The notes under the pieces are model-generated. The model ran no database searches. It saw nothing but the letters and a program-made list of their open reading frames with translations, and was not told the origin of the DNA. Both the position numbers and the translations under genes were made by a program. This document shows, in pieces, positions 16,884 to 25,628 of a stretch of DNA of 64,000 bases. This stretch comes from Clostridiales bacterium UBA3259. GTDB lineage: Bacteria; Bacillota_A; Clostridia; Oscillospirales; Oscillospiraceae. The stretch covers positions 43,331 through 107,330 of the forward strand of contig DEUP01000033.1 in NCBI GenBank assembly GCA_002362625.1, given 5' to 3'. Position 1 is the stretch's first letter. Every line of letters begins with the position of its first letter.

Positions 16884-17933
16884 ATGGAAAACCGTGTCAT
16901 GATCGGCATGAGCGGCGGCGTAGACAGCTCTGTGGCCGCGTATCTTTTACAGCAGCAGGGCTTTTCCTGCGTAGGGGCCACCATGGAGCTGTATCATACC
17001 GGCTCTCAGGACGCCCTGGACGCCGCCGCGGTCGCCCAGCGGCTTGGAATTGCCCACCATGTCTTCCCTTTGGAGGAGGAATTTGAGAAGCAGGTCATTG
17101 CCCCCTTTGCCGATGCCTATGCCCAGGGTCTGACCCCCAATCCCTGTATCCGGTGCAACCATACCATGAAGTTCGGACGGCTGATGGCCCTGGCGGAGGA
17201 CCTCGGCTGCCAATATGTGGCTTCCGGCCACTATGCCCGGATCCGCCGGGACGAAAAAACCGGCCGGTATTTATTGTATAAGGCCCTGGATTCCCAAAAG
17301 GATCAAACCTACTTTCTGGCCTGCCTGACCCAGCAGCAGCTGAGCCGGATTCAGTTTCCTCTGGGCGCGCTGACCAAGGAGGCGGTTCGGCGGATTGCCC
17401 AGGAAAACGGCTTTTTAAATGCCCGCAAGCGGGACAGCCAGGACATCTGCTTTATTCCGGGCGGGGATTACGGCGCTTTTCTGGAACGCTACACCAGGAA
17501 AGCCTTCCCGGACGGGGACTACCTGGATCTGAAGGGCAATGTGGTGGGGCGGCACCATGGGGCTGTGCGCTATACCCTGGGCCAGCGGAAGGGCCTGGGC
17601 ATCGCCTTGGGCACGCCGGTATATGTCTGCGGCAAGGACATGGAGAAAAATACTGTCACCGTAGGGGGGAACGACGCCCTGTTCTCCCCTTCCCTGCGGG
17701 CGAACGACTGGATCTTTTTTCCCTTCCCTGATCTGACCCGGCCCCTTCGTGTCACCGCCAAAATCCGCCACTCCCGGTTTGAGGCTCCCGCCCTGGCAAC
17801 GCCGGAGAAAAACGGATACGTCCGGGTGGACTTTGACGACCCTCAGCGGGCCATCACCCCGGGTCAGGCCGTGGTGCTGTATCAGGATGATCTGGTGATC
17901 GGCGGAGGCACCATCCGGGAGGCCCTGGGATAA
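16884..17933 (+). CDS. mnmA: tRNA-specific 2-thiouridylase
   Basis: The 349-residue enzyme puts sulfur on U34 of tRNA-Lys, -Glu and -Gln, using ATP and a persulfide donor. It shows the PP-loop SGGVDSSVAA at about residue 10, the first catalytic Cys in TPNPCIRCN, ASGHYAR, QKDQTYFL and the second Cys in DSQDICFI. Length is normal. The start follows AGGAGG. It is the first gene of a probable operon with the PolY and YolD genes, 23 bp downstream. No cysteine desulfurase is adjacent. Confidence 0.94.
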   Translation: MENRVMIGMSGGVDSSVAAYLLQQQGFSCVGATMELYHTGSQDALDAAAVAQRLGIAHHVFPLEEEFEKQVIAPFADAYAQGLTPNPCIRCNHTMKFGRLMALAEDLGCQYVASGHYARIRRDEKTGRYLLYKALDSQKDQTYFLACLTQQQLSRIQFPLGALTKEAVRRIAQENGFLNARKRDSQDICFIPGGDYGAFLERYTRKAFPDGDYLDLKGNVVGRHHGAVRYTLGQRKGLGIALGTPVYVCGKDMEKNTVTVGGNDALFSPSLRANDWIFFPFPDLTRPLRVTAKIRHSRFEAPALATPEKNGYVRVDFDDPQRAITPGQAVVLYQDDLVIGGGTIREALG

Positions 17934-17956
17934 CATTTTCTGATAGGAGGACGTAT

Positions 17957-19447
17957 ATGTCAGAGAGAACCTATATCGCCATTGACCTGAAGTCCTTCTA
18001 TGCCTCGGTGGAGTGCATCCAGCGGGAAGTAGATCCCATGACCGCCTGCCTGGTGGTGGCCGACCCCAGCCGTACGGAAAAAACCATCTGCCTTGCGGTG
18101 TCCCCTGCCCTGAAAAGCTACGGCATCCCGGGCCGTCCCCGGCTGTTTGAGGTGGTGCAGCAGGTAAGGGAAATCAACAGTCTCCGAAAGCAAAAAGCCC
18201 CGGGCCATACGTTCACCGGCTCCACCTGGGACGACAGAAAGCTGAGGACAGATCCTTCCCTTTCCCTGGATTATATTGTCGCGCCGCCCCGGATGGGGCT
18301 TTATATGGAGACCAGCACCCGGATTTACCAGATCTATTTAAAATATGTGGCGCCGGAGGATATCCACGTCTATTCCATTGACGAGGTATTCATGGACGTG
18401 ACCAACTATTTAAAAACCTACGGCCTCACACCCCGCCAGCTGGCTATGAAAATCATCCTGGATGTGCTGCATACCACCGGCATCACCGCCACAGCCGGTA
18501 TCGGCACCAATCTGTATCTTGCCAAGGTAGCCATGGACATTGAGGCCAAGCACATCCCGGCGGATCGCAACGGCGTCCGAATCGCCCAGCTGAATGAAAT
18601 GTCCTACCGTCGCTCCCTGTGGACGCATCGTCCTCTGACGGACTTCTGGCGGGTAGGCCGGGGCATCGCCAAAAAGCTGGAGGCCAACGGCATGTACACC
18701 ATGGGCGACGTTGCCCGGTGTTCCCTGGGGAAGGCTTCGGAGCTGCACAATGAGAATCTGCTGTACAAGCTTTTCGGGATCAATGCCGAGCTGCTCATTG
18801 ACCACGCCTGGGGCTGGGAGCCATGCACCATTGCCCAGATCAAGGCCTACAAGCCCGAGTGCAACTCCCTTGGCTCCGGCCAGGTGCTGCCCTGCGCCTA
18901 CTCCTTTGACAAGGCCAGGCTGATCCTGCGGGAGATGGTGGATCTTCTGTCTTTGGATCTGGTGGACAAGGGGCTTCTCACCGACCAGCTTGTCCTCACC
19001 GTTGGCTATGACATTGACAACAGGCAATATCGCGGAGAAATCTCCACTGACCGGTATGGCCGGAAGATCCCCAAGCACGCCCATGGCACCCAAAATCTGC
19101 AAAAAATGACCGCCTCCACCCGGCAGCTCACCGAGTCCGCCATTGCCTTATATGACCGGATCGTGGATCCCTCCCTTCTGATTCGCCGGATGTATATTAG
19201 CGCCAACCACGTTCTCCCGGAGACGGAGGTCATGAAGGAAGCGCCCATGGAGCAGCTGAATCTGTTTCAGGATCCCGCCTCCCAGGAAGCCGAAGAAATC
19301 GCCCTGGAACGGGAACGGCGGATGCAGGAGGCGCTGCTCTCCATCAAGCGGAAATACGGCAAGAACGCCATTTTAAAGGGCATGAATCTGGAGGAAGGGG
19401 CCACAGCCCGGGAGCGAAACGGCATGACAGGAGGTCATAAAACATGA
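17957..19447 (+). CDS. Y-family DNA polymerase (UmuC/ImpB-type)
   Basis: 496 residues. The N-terminal DLKSFYASVE (metal Asp and steric-gate region) and YSIDEVFMDVT (catalytic Asp-Glu) identify a Y-family translesion polymerase. A helix-hairpin-helix region follows, then the little-finger domain. Proteins of this length in Firmicutes are of the UvrX/YqjW kind rather than DinB, and they are typically found next to a YolD-like gene, as here. It would copy past DNA damage. I see no obvious LexA box upstream; transcription probably comes from the mnmA promoter. Confidence 0.9.
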   Translation: MSERTYIAIDLKSFYASVECIQREVDPMTACLVVADPSRTEKTICLAVSPALKSYGIPGRPRLFEVVQQVREINSLRKQKAPGHTFTGSTWDDRKLRTDPSLSLDYIVAPPRMGLYMETSTRIYQIYLKYVAPEDIHVYSIDEVFMDVTNYLKTYGLTPRQLAMKIILDVLHTTGITATAGIGTNLYLAKVAMDIEAKHIPADRNGVRIAQLNEMSYRRSLWTHRPLTDFWRVGRGIAKKLEANGMYTMGDVARCSLGKASELHNENLLYKLFGINAELLIDHAWGWEPCTIAQIKAYKPECNSLGSGQVLPCAYSFDKARLILREMVDLLSLDLVDKGLLTDQLVLTVGYDIDNRQYRGEISTDRYGRKIPKHAHGTQNLQKMTASTRQLTESAIALYDRIVDPSLLIRRMYISANHVLPETEVMKEAPMEQLNLFQDPASQEAEEIALERERRMQEALLSIKRKYGKNAILKGMNLEEGATARERNGMTGGHKT

Positions 19448-19899
19448 GTAGCCCTTATGAAGACATCATCCACCTTTCCCGGCCCATATCGAAGACCCAC
19501 GCTCCCATGTCCCTCATGGATCGGGCCGCTCAGTTCTCTCCCTTTGCGGCCCTGACAGGCTATGACGCCGCCGTGGCGGAAACCGCCCGACTGACGGAGA
19601 CGGCCATGGAGCTGGACGCGGACGCCCAGGCGGAGCTGAGCGAAAAGCTGCTGCTTCTTCAGCGCTGCCTTTCCCAGGCGCCTCAGGTCACCGTCACCCA
19701 TTTTGTGCCGGACAACCGAAAGGCGGGCGGCGCCTATGTCACCACCACGGGCACTCTGCGCAGGCTGGACAGCCTGAACCAGTGGCTGCTGATGGAGGAC
19801 GGCGCCCGAATCTTTTTCGGAGACATTGCGTCTCTGGACAGCCCCATCTTCCCTTCCCTGCCCAAAGAAACTCTGCCGGTTCAGCCAGAGGACGTATAA
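19444..19899 (+). CDS. YolD-like family protein
   Basis: 151 residues. The N-terminal MDRAAQFSPFAALTGYD is the characteristic YolD-like segment of longer members of this family. YolD proteins are small partners encoded with Y-family polymerases and have been proposed to play a UmuD-like accessory role, without proof. The start ATG overlaps the polymerase stop (ATGA), so the two are almost certainly translated together. Confidence 0.88.
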   Translation: MSSPYEDIIHLSRPISKTHAPMSLMDRAAQFSPFAALTGYDAAVAETARLTETAMELDADAQAELSEKLLLLQRCLSQAPQVTVTHFVPDNRKAGGAYVTTTGTLRRLDSLNQWLLMEDGARIFFGDIASLDSPIFPSLPKETLPVQPEDV

Positions 19900-19903
19900 A
19901 AAG

Positions 19904-19930
19904 CCCGGTGAGAGAAACGCTCTCACCGGG
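19904..19930 (+). terminator. Terminator after yolD
   Basis: An 11-bp stem, CCCGGTGAGAG with CTCTCACCGGG, and a 5-nt loop, 4 bp after the yolD stop and preceded by an A-run that serves the opposite strand as a T-run. Likely bidirectional with the converging TIM-barrel gene. Confidence 0.75.
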
Positions 19931-19954
19931 TATTGTTCTGTGTGGAAGCCATCC

Positions 19955-20623
19955 TTACTCCCGATATCTGTCCATCAGGGTGCGAAACAGCACCTGGGTG
20001 GATGGGGGCGTATAGGTGATGGCGTTGGCTCCTGCCTCAATGGTACGCCGGATGGTATCGCTCTGGTTGCCGCCGGAGGCGATAATGGGAACGTCCGGAA
20101 AATCCCTGCGTATCTTCTCCACGATTTTTGGGGTATTGGCCGCCCCGGCCACATTTAAAATGGACGCGCCGTTGTCCAGTCTCGCCTGAATATCCGTGTC
20201 CTCATGGGTCACGGTGATGATCACGGGAATGTCCACAGACTTGGATACCGCCAGCAGGTTTAAATCGGTAATGGGAGCGTTCAGCACTACGCCCATAGCC
20301 CCAAGGCTTTCCGCGTCCTTGGCAAGGCTCACGGTGCGCAGTCCCTTGGTGGTGCCGCCGCCGATGCCGCAGAAGACGGGGATGTAGGAATACTTGATAA
20401 TGGCGTCCCCAATGGCCTGCTGGGGTGTAAAGGGATAGACCGCGAAAACGGCGTCGGCGTTGCAGTTGCGGATAATGGCCAGATCCGTGGAAAACACCAG
20501 GGACTTGATCCGCCTGCCGTAGATGACAATACCGCTGGCCTGATAAACCTCCTCGGGAATCTCCAGAATGTTGTGGCGCAGTCTGCTTTCCACCCGGGGC
20601 ATATCGTTTCTTCCGTCGCTCAT
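19955..20623 (-). CDS. Conserved beta/alpha-barrel protein of unknown function
   Basis: 222 residues. The pattern of strands with glycines at their ends (VFCGIGGGTTKG, GAMGVVLNAP, PVIITV, GASILNVAG, PIIASGGN, GANAITYTPPST) fits a TIM barrel with a phosphate-binding C-terminal half, like thiazole synthase or IMPDH relatives. In Firmicutes this family is often labelled simply 'hydrolase', without evidence. I do not know its substrate. It is a single gene with an AGGGAGG site before its ATG. Confidence 0.75.
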   Translation of the reverse strand: MSDGRNDMPRVESRLRHNILEIPEEVYQASGIVIYGRRIKSLVFSTDLAIIRNCNADAVFAVYPFTPQQAIGDAIIKYSYIPVFCGIGGGTTKGLRTVSLAKDAESLGAMGVVLNAPITDLNLLAVSKSVDIPVIITVTHEDTDIQARLDNGASILNVAGAANTPKIVEKIRRDFPDVPIIASGGNQSDTIRRTIEAGANAITYTPPSTQVLFRTLMDRYRE

Positions 20624-20742
20624 GGGGCCTTCCTCCCTTTTCCGTATTTTCTCTATTTTACCAGAAAAAGAGCGAAAAAAATGAACAAATCATAGACTGA
20701 CTTTCACCAAAGTGAAAACTTTTCCCGGAAAGGAAGGGCAAA

Positions 20743-20862
20743 TCATTCCATATTCGTCAAATACTCCCCCGCGTCAATGACAATGTGCTTGCATTTGGGG
20801 CAGCAATCGCTCCGCACATGATGGGGCGAGACCCAAGGCCTCCCCAGATATAGGGCATACTT
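20743..20862 (-). pseudogene. Possible 3' remnant of a zinc-ribbon protein gene
   Basis: A 39-codon open stretch on the minus strand follows an in-frame stop and has no ATG (one internal GTG). Its translation ends in CCPKCKHIVIDAGEYLTNME, which looks like the tail of a Cys-rich zinc-binding protein rather than random sequence. It may be the decayed end of a lost gene or a very small unannotated protein starting at GTG. The evidence is only the look of the translation. Confidence 0.3.
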
Positions 20863-20881
20863 CTATGGATGATATTTCGAA

Positions 20882-20912
20882 GGCTGCACTGCATGAAACC
20901 ACAGTACAGCCT
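20882..20912. terminator. Hairpin after the Na/Pi cotransporter gene
   Basis: AGGCTGCACTG pairs with CAGTACAGCCT (one wobble) beside the cotransporter stop. The T-run (TTTTGTCTTT) lies on the plus-strand side, so it fits better as a plus-strand terminator, although it sits where the minus-strand gene ends. Confidence 0.45.
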
Positions 20913-20919
20913 TTTGTCT

Positions 20920-22542
20920 TTACGAATTCTGAGGAGTGGAAACCTCCGCGATGTTGATGGCGTGGCCGCCGATACGGCTCAGGCAGTTGAGGAACTCTCC
21001 AAACAGGATGCCCGCGTCGGAGGAGCATTCCCCACGGCGCATCCGCTCCATGTGGTTTTCCTGGGACTGGTTTGCCTGCTTGCGGATCTCCCGCTGAAGC
21101 CGTGCCAGACGCTTCAGCTCGTCAATGGACATATCCTGGCTGTAGAAACCTGCCACGGATCTGCTGTACAGAGAAACAGCGTTATCACAGATGTCGGAAA
21201 GCTCCCGCCGGGCCTCCTCCGAATAGGAGATGCCCTGTTCCAGACTCCGCTCCACCAGGTGCAGCATCTTCTCGGCATAGTCGCCGATCCGTTCCAGGTC
21301 GTTCAGGGCCTGATAGACCCGGTTGACATATTTGGCGTCCCTGGGAGAGATTTCGTGCACGTTCAGCTTCACCAGGAAGTCGCTGATGGCGTCGGCCAGG
21401 AAGTCGATCACCGTCTCATTTTGCATGATTTTCTTCTCATGGGCCGCCGCGTTGGCGGTCATGTCCTCTCTGGCCATGGCGATGTTCTCCGTAACCAGCC
21501 TGCCCATCCGGTCAACCTCATTGCGGATCTGAAGCATGGTAACGCTGGGAGAGCCAACCAGGTTGACGTCGATGAATTCCAGACGGCAGGCGTCCTCGTG
21601 AACCTGCTTGGGGATGATTCTGTAGGTGAGCTTCACCACCAGGTTGGTCATGGGCAGCAGCACCGCGGCGCTGACCGCCTTGAAGATAATGTGCAGCATG
21701 GACACCTGGAAGGCAGGATCCGCAATGGCAGAGGCCACCCAGTCCGTATAGGGCAGCAGCATGGTAACGGGCAGTATGACAATGGCGCCCACCACGTTGT
21801 TGATCAGGTAGATGATCGAGGCCCGCTTGGCGTTGTTTCTGGCGCTCATGGAGGCCAGGATGGTAGGCATGGCGGAGCCGATGTTGATGCCGCAGATCAG
21901 ATAGGAGGCAAAGTTCAAAGGCATCATCCCCTGCATGGCCAGCGCCTGAACGATACCGACGGCCGCGGAGGAGCTTTGGATCACGGCACACAGGGCCGCG
22001 CCCACCAGCAGACCCAGGATCGGGTTGGTAGCGTGGAGAATGAAGCTCTGGAACCACAGGGCATCCTTCAGCGGCTCCATAGCGCCGCTCATGGTATGCA
22101 GTCCCTGGAATAACAGGCCAAAGCCCAAAACCACCTGGCCGATGTGCCGGGCCTGGCGCTTGGGGCCATAGAGCATCAGCGCCGCGCCCAGAAAAATACA
22201 GAAGGGCGCGATCCCGGAAGCGTCCAGGGCGATCAGAATGCTGGTGATGGTGGTGCCGATGTTAGCGCCGAAGATAACGCCGGTGGCCTGGAACAGGTCC
22301 ATGATTCCGGCGTTCAAAAAGCCCATAACCATCACGGTGGTAGCGGAGGAGGACTGGATAACCACAGTGACCAGGGCGCCCAGCAGGAAGCCCAGGATCC
22401 GGTTTCGGGTCAGCTTCTCCAGCAGATCCTTCATCCGGGAACCCGCCGCCATTTCCAGACCCTCGCCCATATACTTCATTCCGAACAGGAACGCTCCCAG
22501 ACCGCCCAGGAGAGAGATGATATTGGATGCGCTCACAGGCAC
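20920..22542 (-). CDS. Na/Pi cotransporter family protein with PhoU-like domain
   Basis: 540 residues. The membrane half has the two inverted repeats of the NptA/PNaS family, each with a QSSS motif (63-66, VIQSSSATT, and again in VIQSSSAAVG). A cytoplasmic PhoU-like helical domain (about 340-530) follows. The family takes up phosphate with sodium and the PhoU part probably regulates it, although some bacterial members have other roles. It is a single gene with a good promoter and a hairpin after its stop. Confidence 0.9.
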   Translation of the reverse strand: MPVSASNIISLLGGLGAFLFGMKYMGEGLEMAAGSRMKDLLEKLTRNRILGFLLGALVTVVIQSSSATTVMVMGFLNAGIMDLFQATGVIFGANIGTTITSILIALDASGIAPFCIFLGAALMLYGPKRQARHIGQVVLGFGLLFQGLHTMSGAMEPLKDALWFQSFILHATNPILGLLVGAALCAVIQSSSAAVGIVQALAMQGMMPLNFASYLICGINIGSAMPTILASMSARNNAKRASIIYLINNVVGAIVILPVTMLLPYTDWVASAIADPAFQVSMLHIIFKAVSAAVLLPMTNLVVKLTYRIIPKQVHEDACRLEFIDVNLVGSPSVTMLQIRNEVDRMGRLVTENIAMAREDMTANAAAHEKKIMQNETVIDFLADAISDFLVKLNVHEISPRDAKYVNRVYQALNDLERIGDYAEKMLHLVERSLEQGISYSEEARRELSDICDNAVSLYSRSVAGFYSQDMSIDELKRLARLQREIRKQANQSQENHMERMRRGECSSDAGILFGEFLNCLSRIGGHAINIAEVSTPQNS

Positions 22543-22602
22543 TCCTCCAATTATTATTTATTTTTTGTCAGGAATCGTATCTCCACTTTTCCCTTATTTT
22601 AC

Positions 22603-22631
22603 AGTATAACAGAAGGAGACTGCCTTTGCAA
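22603..22631 (-). promoter_or_regulatory. Promoter of the Na/Pi cotransporter gene
   Basis: Minus-strand TTGCAA (22631-22626), 17-bp spacer, TATACT (22608-22603), about 60 bp before the ATG. No recognisable PHO-type operator. Confidence 0.65.
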
Positions 22632-22677
22632 GTTTTTTTCATATTTAGGGAAGCTCTGAAGCTGACATCATTTCCTT

Positions 22678-23622
22678 TCACGCCAAATCGCTGTACAGTG
22701 CTTCCCCGTATACGCCGTCCCGGATCAGCTTTAGGAAGCTCTCCGCTACAGCCGCCTTATCCTCCTTGTAGGTGACCCCAAACCACTTATCGTTGGTTTC
22801 CAGCACCTTGACGCTGCATTTACCCTCTCTGAGCATACCGCCGATGAGCGTAGGCAGCAGGTATTCCGCCTTCATGGGATTTTCGGGCACGTCCTCCCGG
22901 AAGAAGGTCTTGAATTCCTCCTCCAGTACTGTCATGAATTCAGGTCTCTCCCCTTCCCTGCCGGGAAAGCCCCACATATTCATGGATACATAGGACTCGG
23001 GATCCAGCTGTACGCCGTCTGCCCAGACCTCATTTCCCCTCTTCATAATGTTTCTGGTCTCCACCACATCCGAAAGATGGGTATGGCCCGGTTCTACCTT
23101 ACAGACACCTCTGGTCACGCCGCCGTTTTCGGACAGGGTGTTCTTTAAAATAAACCCAGCCATGGAAATGGCAGTGTCCTCATGGTCGTGTATCAGCCAC
23201 TCATGCATCTTCCGGTAGGCTTCCTTGCCATAGTAATCGTCGGCGTTGATTACCATGAAGGGCTCCCGGATGTGGGCCTTTGCCGCCAGAACCGCCTGAC
23301 CTGTGCCCCAGGGCTTTGTCCGTCCCTCGGGAATGGTTTGGCCTTCCGGGATATCCCGTATATCCTGGAAGGCATAAGCGGTTTCCACGCCCAGGCGGCC
23401 GCATACCTTCTCCACCCGCTCGCCGATCCGCTCCCGGAAGTCCGCCTCAATATCCCTGCGGATTACAAAAATGATCTTGTTGAAGCCCGCCTCCACCGCA
23501 TCATGAATGGAGTAGTCCATAATGATTTCATCGTGCAGCCCCACGGGTTCCAGCTGCTTGATTCCGCCGCCATAGCGGGAGCCGATGCCCGCTGCCATAA
23601 TCACCAATGCCGTCTTTTTCAT
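22678..23622 (-). CDS. Nucleotidyltransferase (sugar-phosphate NTP-transferase family)
   Basis: 314 residues from the ATG at 23622, which has GGAG upstream. A GTG 38 codons earlier in frame has no ribosome site. The fold is that of NTP-transferases: VIMAAGIGSRYGGGIKQL at the N-terminus (the nucleotide-binding loop) and INADDYYG (metal Asp). Such enzymes join a sugar or lipid-head phosphate to an NTP. The group resembles UTP-glucose-1-phosphate uridylyltransferase-like proteins, but the substrate is not clear, and no partner gene is adjacent. Confidence 0.82.
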   Translation of the reverse strand: MKKTALVIMAAGIGSRYGGGIKQLEPVGLHDEIIMDYSIHDAVEAGFNKIIFVIRRDIEADFRERIGERVEKVCGRLGVETAYAFQDIRDIPEGQTIPEGRTKPWGTGQAVLAAKAHIREPFMVINADDYYGKEAYRKMHEWLIHDHEDTAISMAGFILKNTLSENGGVTRGVCKVEPGHTHLSDVVETRNIMKRGNEVWADGVQLDPESYVSMNMWGFPGREGERPEFMTVLEEEFKTFFREDVPENPMKAEYLLPTLIGGMLREGKCSVKVLETNDKWFGVTYKEDKAAVAESFLKLIRDGVYGEALYSDLA

Positions 23623-23809
23623 ACTTTTTTCTCCAAACCTTTTTTCAGGCTCCTTTACAGGAGGCCGTTCCTTTTCGCCCTTACCGTCTTCGGCAGAATC
23701 CGGAAGCTCAGGCCCTCGCTCCGCTGCCGCATACACCGCTTACCCAGGACATTGTAAAAGCCATGACCCTGCCAACGTGTAATTCAAATTCTGCAACAGC
23801 TTATTTTGT

Positions 23810-23838
23810 ATTTTACACCAGAACCGCCCGCTCGTCAA
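23810..23838 (-). promoter_or_regulatory. Promoter of the nucleotidyltransferase gene
   Basis: Minus-strand TTGACG (23838-23833), 17-bp spacer, TAAAAT (23815-23810). The leader to the ATG at 23622 would be about 180 nt. Confidence 0.55.
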
Positions 23839-23996
23839 GCCAAAGACCCCACAATCCCGGAAAACGGATGATTTATAATCATTCATAAAAAGCGGACCAA
23901 GAATGCTGTGCCGCTTCCCGGCCATAACCTTTTGCTGTTCTTCCGGGACGGCCCTATCCGCAAACGCTGACGAGTTCCGCCCTATAGCAGAATATA

Positions 23997-24025
23997 TTGA
24001 CAAACCGTCTTTTCGGGTGTATCAT
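23997..24025 (+). promoter_or_regulatory. Promoter of the riboswitch-controlled corrinoid uptake operon
   Basis: Consensus TTGACA (23997-24002), 17-bp spacer, TATCAT (24020-24025), a few nucleotides before the start of the cobalamin aptamer. Confidence 0.75.
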
Positions 24026-24035
24026 AGAAGCAGCT

Positions 24036-24225
24036 TCATAGGATATTCAAGTGCCGCCGGCTTTGCTTTTGGAACCGGCGGAGAATAGTGAATCCGGTTA
24101 GAATCCGGGACGGTACCGCCACTGTATGCGTGGAGGCCCCGCGCGAGACGAAAGTCAGTCATTGGGAAAACCCCGAGAAGGCGGCGCGGAAGGCTTTTGA
24201 TGCGCGAGTCAGGAGACCTGCTTGA
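24036..24225 (+). ncRNA. Cobalamin riboswitch (upstream of the ABC uptake genes)
   Basis: The conserved core pieces appear in order: AGTGCCGCC near 24050, the GAATCCGGT...GAATCCGGGACGGTACCGCCACTGT B12-box region (24090-24124, split here by positions), GACGAAAGTCAG (24147-24158), and the 3' segment GAGTCAGGAGACCTGC (24205-24220). The aptamer binds cobalamin and normally shuts the downstream genes off when B12 is plentiful. Boundaries are approximate. Confidence 0.92.
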
Positions 24226-24289
24226 ATGTTTGTTCTGTGCGTTCCGCGTGTGATTACGGAAGCAACAGTATCTTTGTTATGGGAAAACG

Positions 24290-24322
24290 GCCATGGCAGC
24301 ATTGCGCTGCTGTGGCTTTTTT
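24290..24322 (+). terminator. Riboswitch-controlled terminator before the uptake genes
   Basis: GCCATGGCAGC pairs with GCTGCTGTGGC (two wobbles) around ATTGC, followed by TTTTTT. It sits 65 nt after the aptamer, so repression is probably by transcription termination. Two more hairpins (24332-24361 and 24398-24427) lie between it and the first gene. Confidence 0.8.
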
Positions 24323-24486
24323 CGTTCATTGGCGGTCCGCTGATTGCCGTTTGCGGACCGCTGCTGATACTCGTTCCCCGCAATGGGGAGCCTTTGCCCC
24401 GGTTCCCGTACCCCTTCGGGAACCGGGAAACAAGGGAGACACGATATGGATTTATGTTTTGGAAATTCCGGATGGGAGGAAATCGG

Positions 24487-25620
24487 ATGAAGAAGGCTGC
24501 CTTGCTGATATTGGTGATCCTTATGCTGACAGGCTGCCGCGCTGCCCCTGCCTCTTCAAACATCGCGGTGCCTGCCGGAAAAGAGCTTCCGGGCCTTACC
24601 TGGGAGTCCGGCATGGCGCTGGAATACGCCACGGAGTTCTCCGTGGACTACTACGAGGGCGGTTATGCCCTCATTGAAGTGGCGGGCGACAGCCGCTATC
24701 TGGCGGTACCGGAAGATAGAGAAGTACCGGAAGGCTTGGACGGGAGCATCCAGGTTCTTCAGCAGCCGCTGGATACCATCTATTTACAGGCGACCTCAGC
24801 TATGGCGCTGTTTGACCGAATCGACGGACTGGACGCGATCCGGCTGGTTGGAACCAGGAAGGACGGCTGGTATGTGGAAAACGCGGTCACAGCCATGGAA
24901 AAGGGGGATATTCTCTTTTCCGGCAGCTATTCTCAGCCGGACTATGAGCTGATGGTGGAGGAAGGGTGCGATTTGGCCGTTGTCTCCACCATGATCCTCC
25001 ACGCGCCCAAGGTGCGGGAGATGATCGAGCAGCTGGGCATCCCGGTGTTTGTGGAGCACACCAGCTACGAGAAGCACCCCTTGGGCCGTACGGAATGGGT
25101 AAAGCTCTACGGTGTGCTGCTTAACAAGGAGCAGGAAGCGGAGACCTTTTTCCAAACCCAGGCGGACGCCATTTATCAGTTCGCGGATATGGAGAATACC
25201 GGAAAAACAGTGGCGTTCTTTTACCTTACCTCCAATGGCAGCGTCAATGTCCGGGCATCATCGGATTATGTGCCGAAAATGATTGAAATTTCCGGAGGGA
25301 ATTACATTTCCGTGGACAATGAGGCAGCGGAAAGCAGGCGATCTTCCGTATCGGTGACCATGGAGGAATTTTACAATGCCGCAGTGGACGCGGATTACCT
25401 GATCTATAATTCCGCCATTGACGATCCCATCTATACCATTGACGAACTGATTGCCAAGGACAGTCTGTTCGCCGATTTCAAGGCGGTGAAAAGCGGGGAC
25501 GTGTGGTGCACGGGCAAATACCTGTTCCAGGCCACGGACATCACCGGCGATCTGATTGTGGACTTTCATCATATGCTGACCGGACAGGAGGAGATGCACT
25601 TCCTCTACCGTCTGAAATAG
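24487..25620 (+). CDS. Corrinoid-type ABC transporter substrate-binding lipoprotein
   Basis: About 377 residues from the ATG at 24487, which follows GGGAGG. The frame is open back to 24226, but that stretch contains the riboswitch terminator. A lipobox (LMLTGC, Cys17) anchors it outside. The body is a class III binding protein of the BtuF/FhuD type, with a long central helix. A cobalamin or corrinoid ligand is inferred from the riboswitch and the downstream FecCD-like permease and ATPase; an iron chelate cannot be excluded. The permease start follows 8 bp after its stop. Confidence 0.85.
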   Translation: MKKAALLILVILMLTGCRAAPASSNIAVPAGKELPGLTWESGMALEYATEFSVDYYEGGYALIEVAGDSRYLAVPEDREVPEGLDGSIQVLQQPLDTIYLQATSAMALFDRIDGLDAIRLVGTRKDGWYVENAVTAMEKGDILFSGSYSQPDYELMVEEGCDLAVVSTMILHAPKVREMIEQLGIPVFVEHTSYEKHPLGRTEWVKLYGVLLNKEQEAETFFQTQADAIYQFADMENTGKTVAFFYLTSNGSVNVRASSDYVPKMIEISGGNYISVDNEAAESRRSSVSVTMEEFYNAAVDADYLIYNSAIDDPIYTIDELIAKDSLFADFKAVKSGDVWCTGKYLFQATDITGDLIVDFHHMLTGQEEMHFLYRLK

Positions 25621-25628
25621 GAGGGCTT

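Larger units (their letters stand above)
23623..24035. other. Intergenic region before the first cobalamin riboswitch
   Basis: About 410 bp with no convincing gene. It holds the leader and promoter of the nucleotidyltransferase gene, a perfect palindrome ATGATT-TAT-AATCAT (23868-23882) of unknown meaning, and the riboswitch promoter at its right end. Confidence 0.55.

Noticed and set aside
22678..23736. A 38-codon N-terminal extension of the nucleotidyltransferase from a GTG at 23736
   Set aside because: It lacks a ribosome site, whereas the ATG at 23622 has GGAG at good spacing and gives the usual family N-terminus MKKTALVIMAAG.
24226..24486. An 87-codon in-frame extension upstream of the binding protein
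   Set aside because: It spans the riboswitch terminator and two further hairpins, while a good ribosome site and a lipoprotein signal start at 24487. A real protein would not run through a terminator with a T-run.
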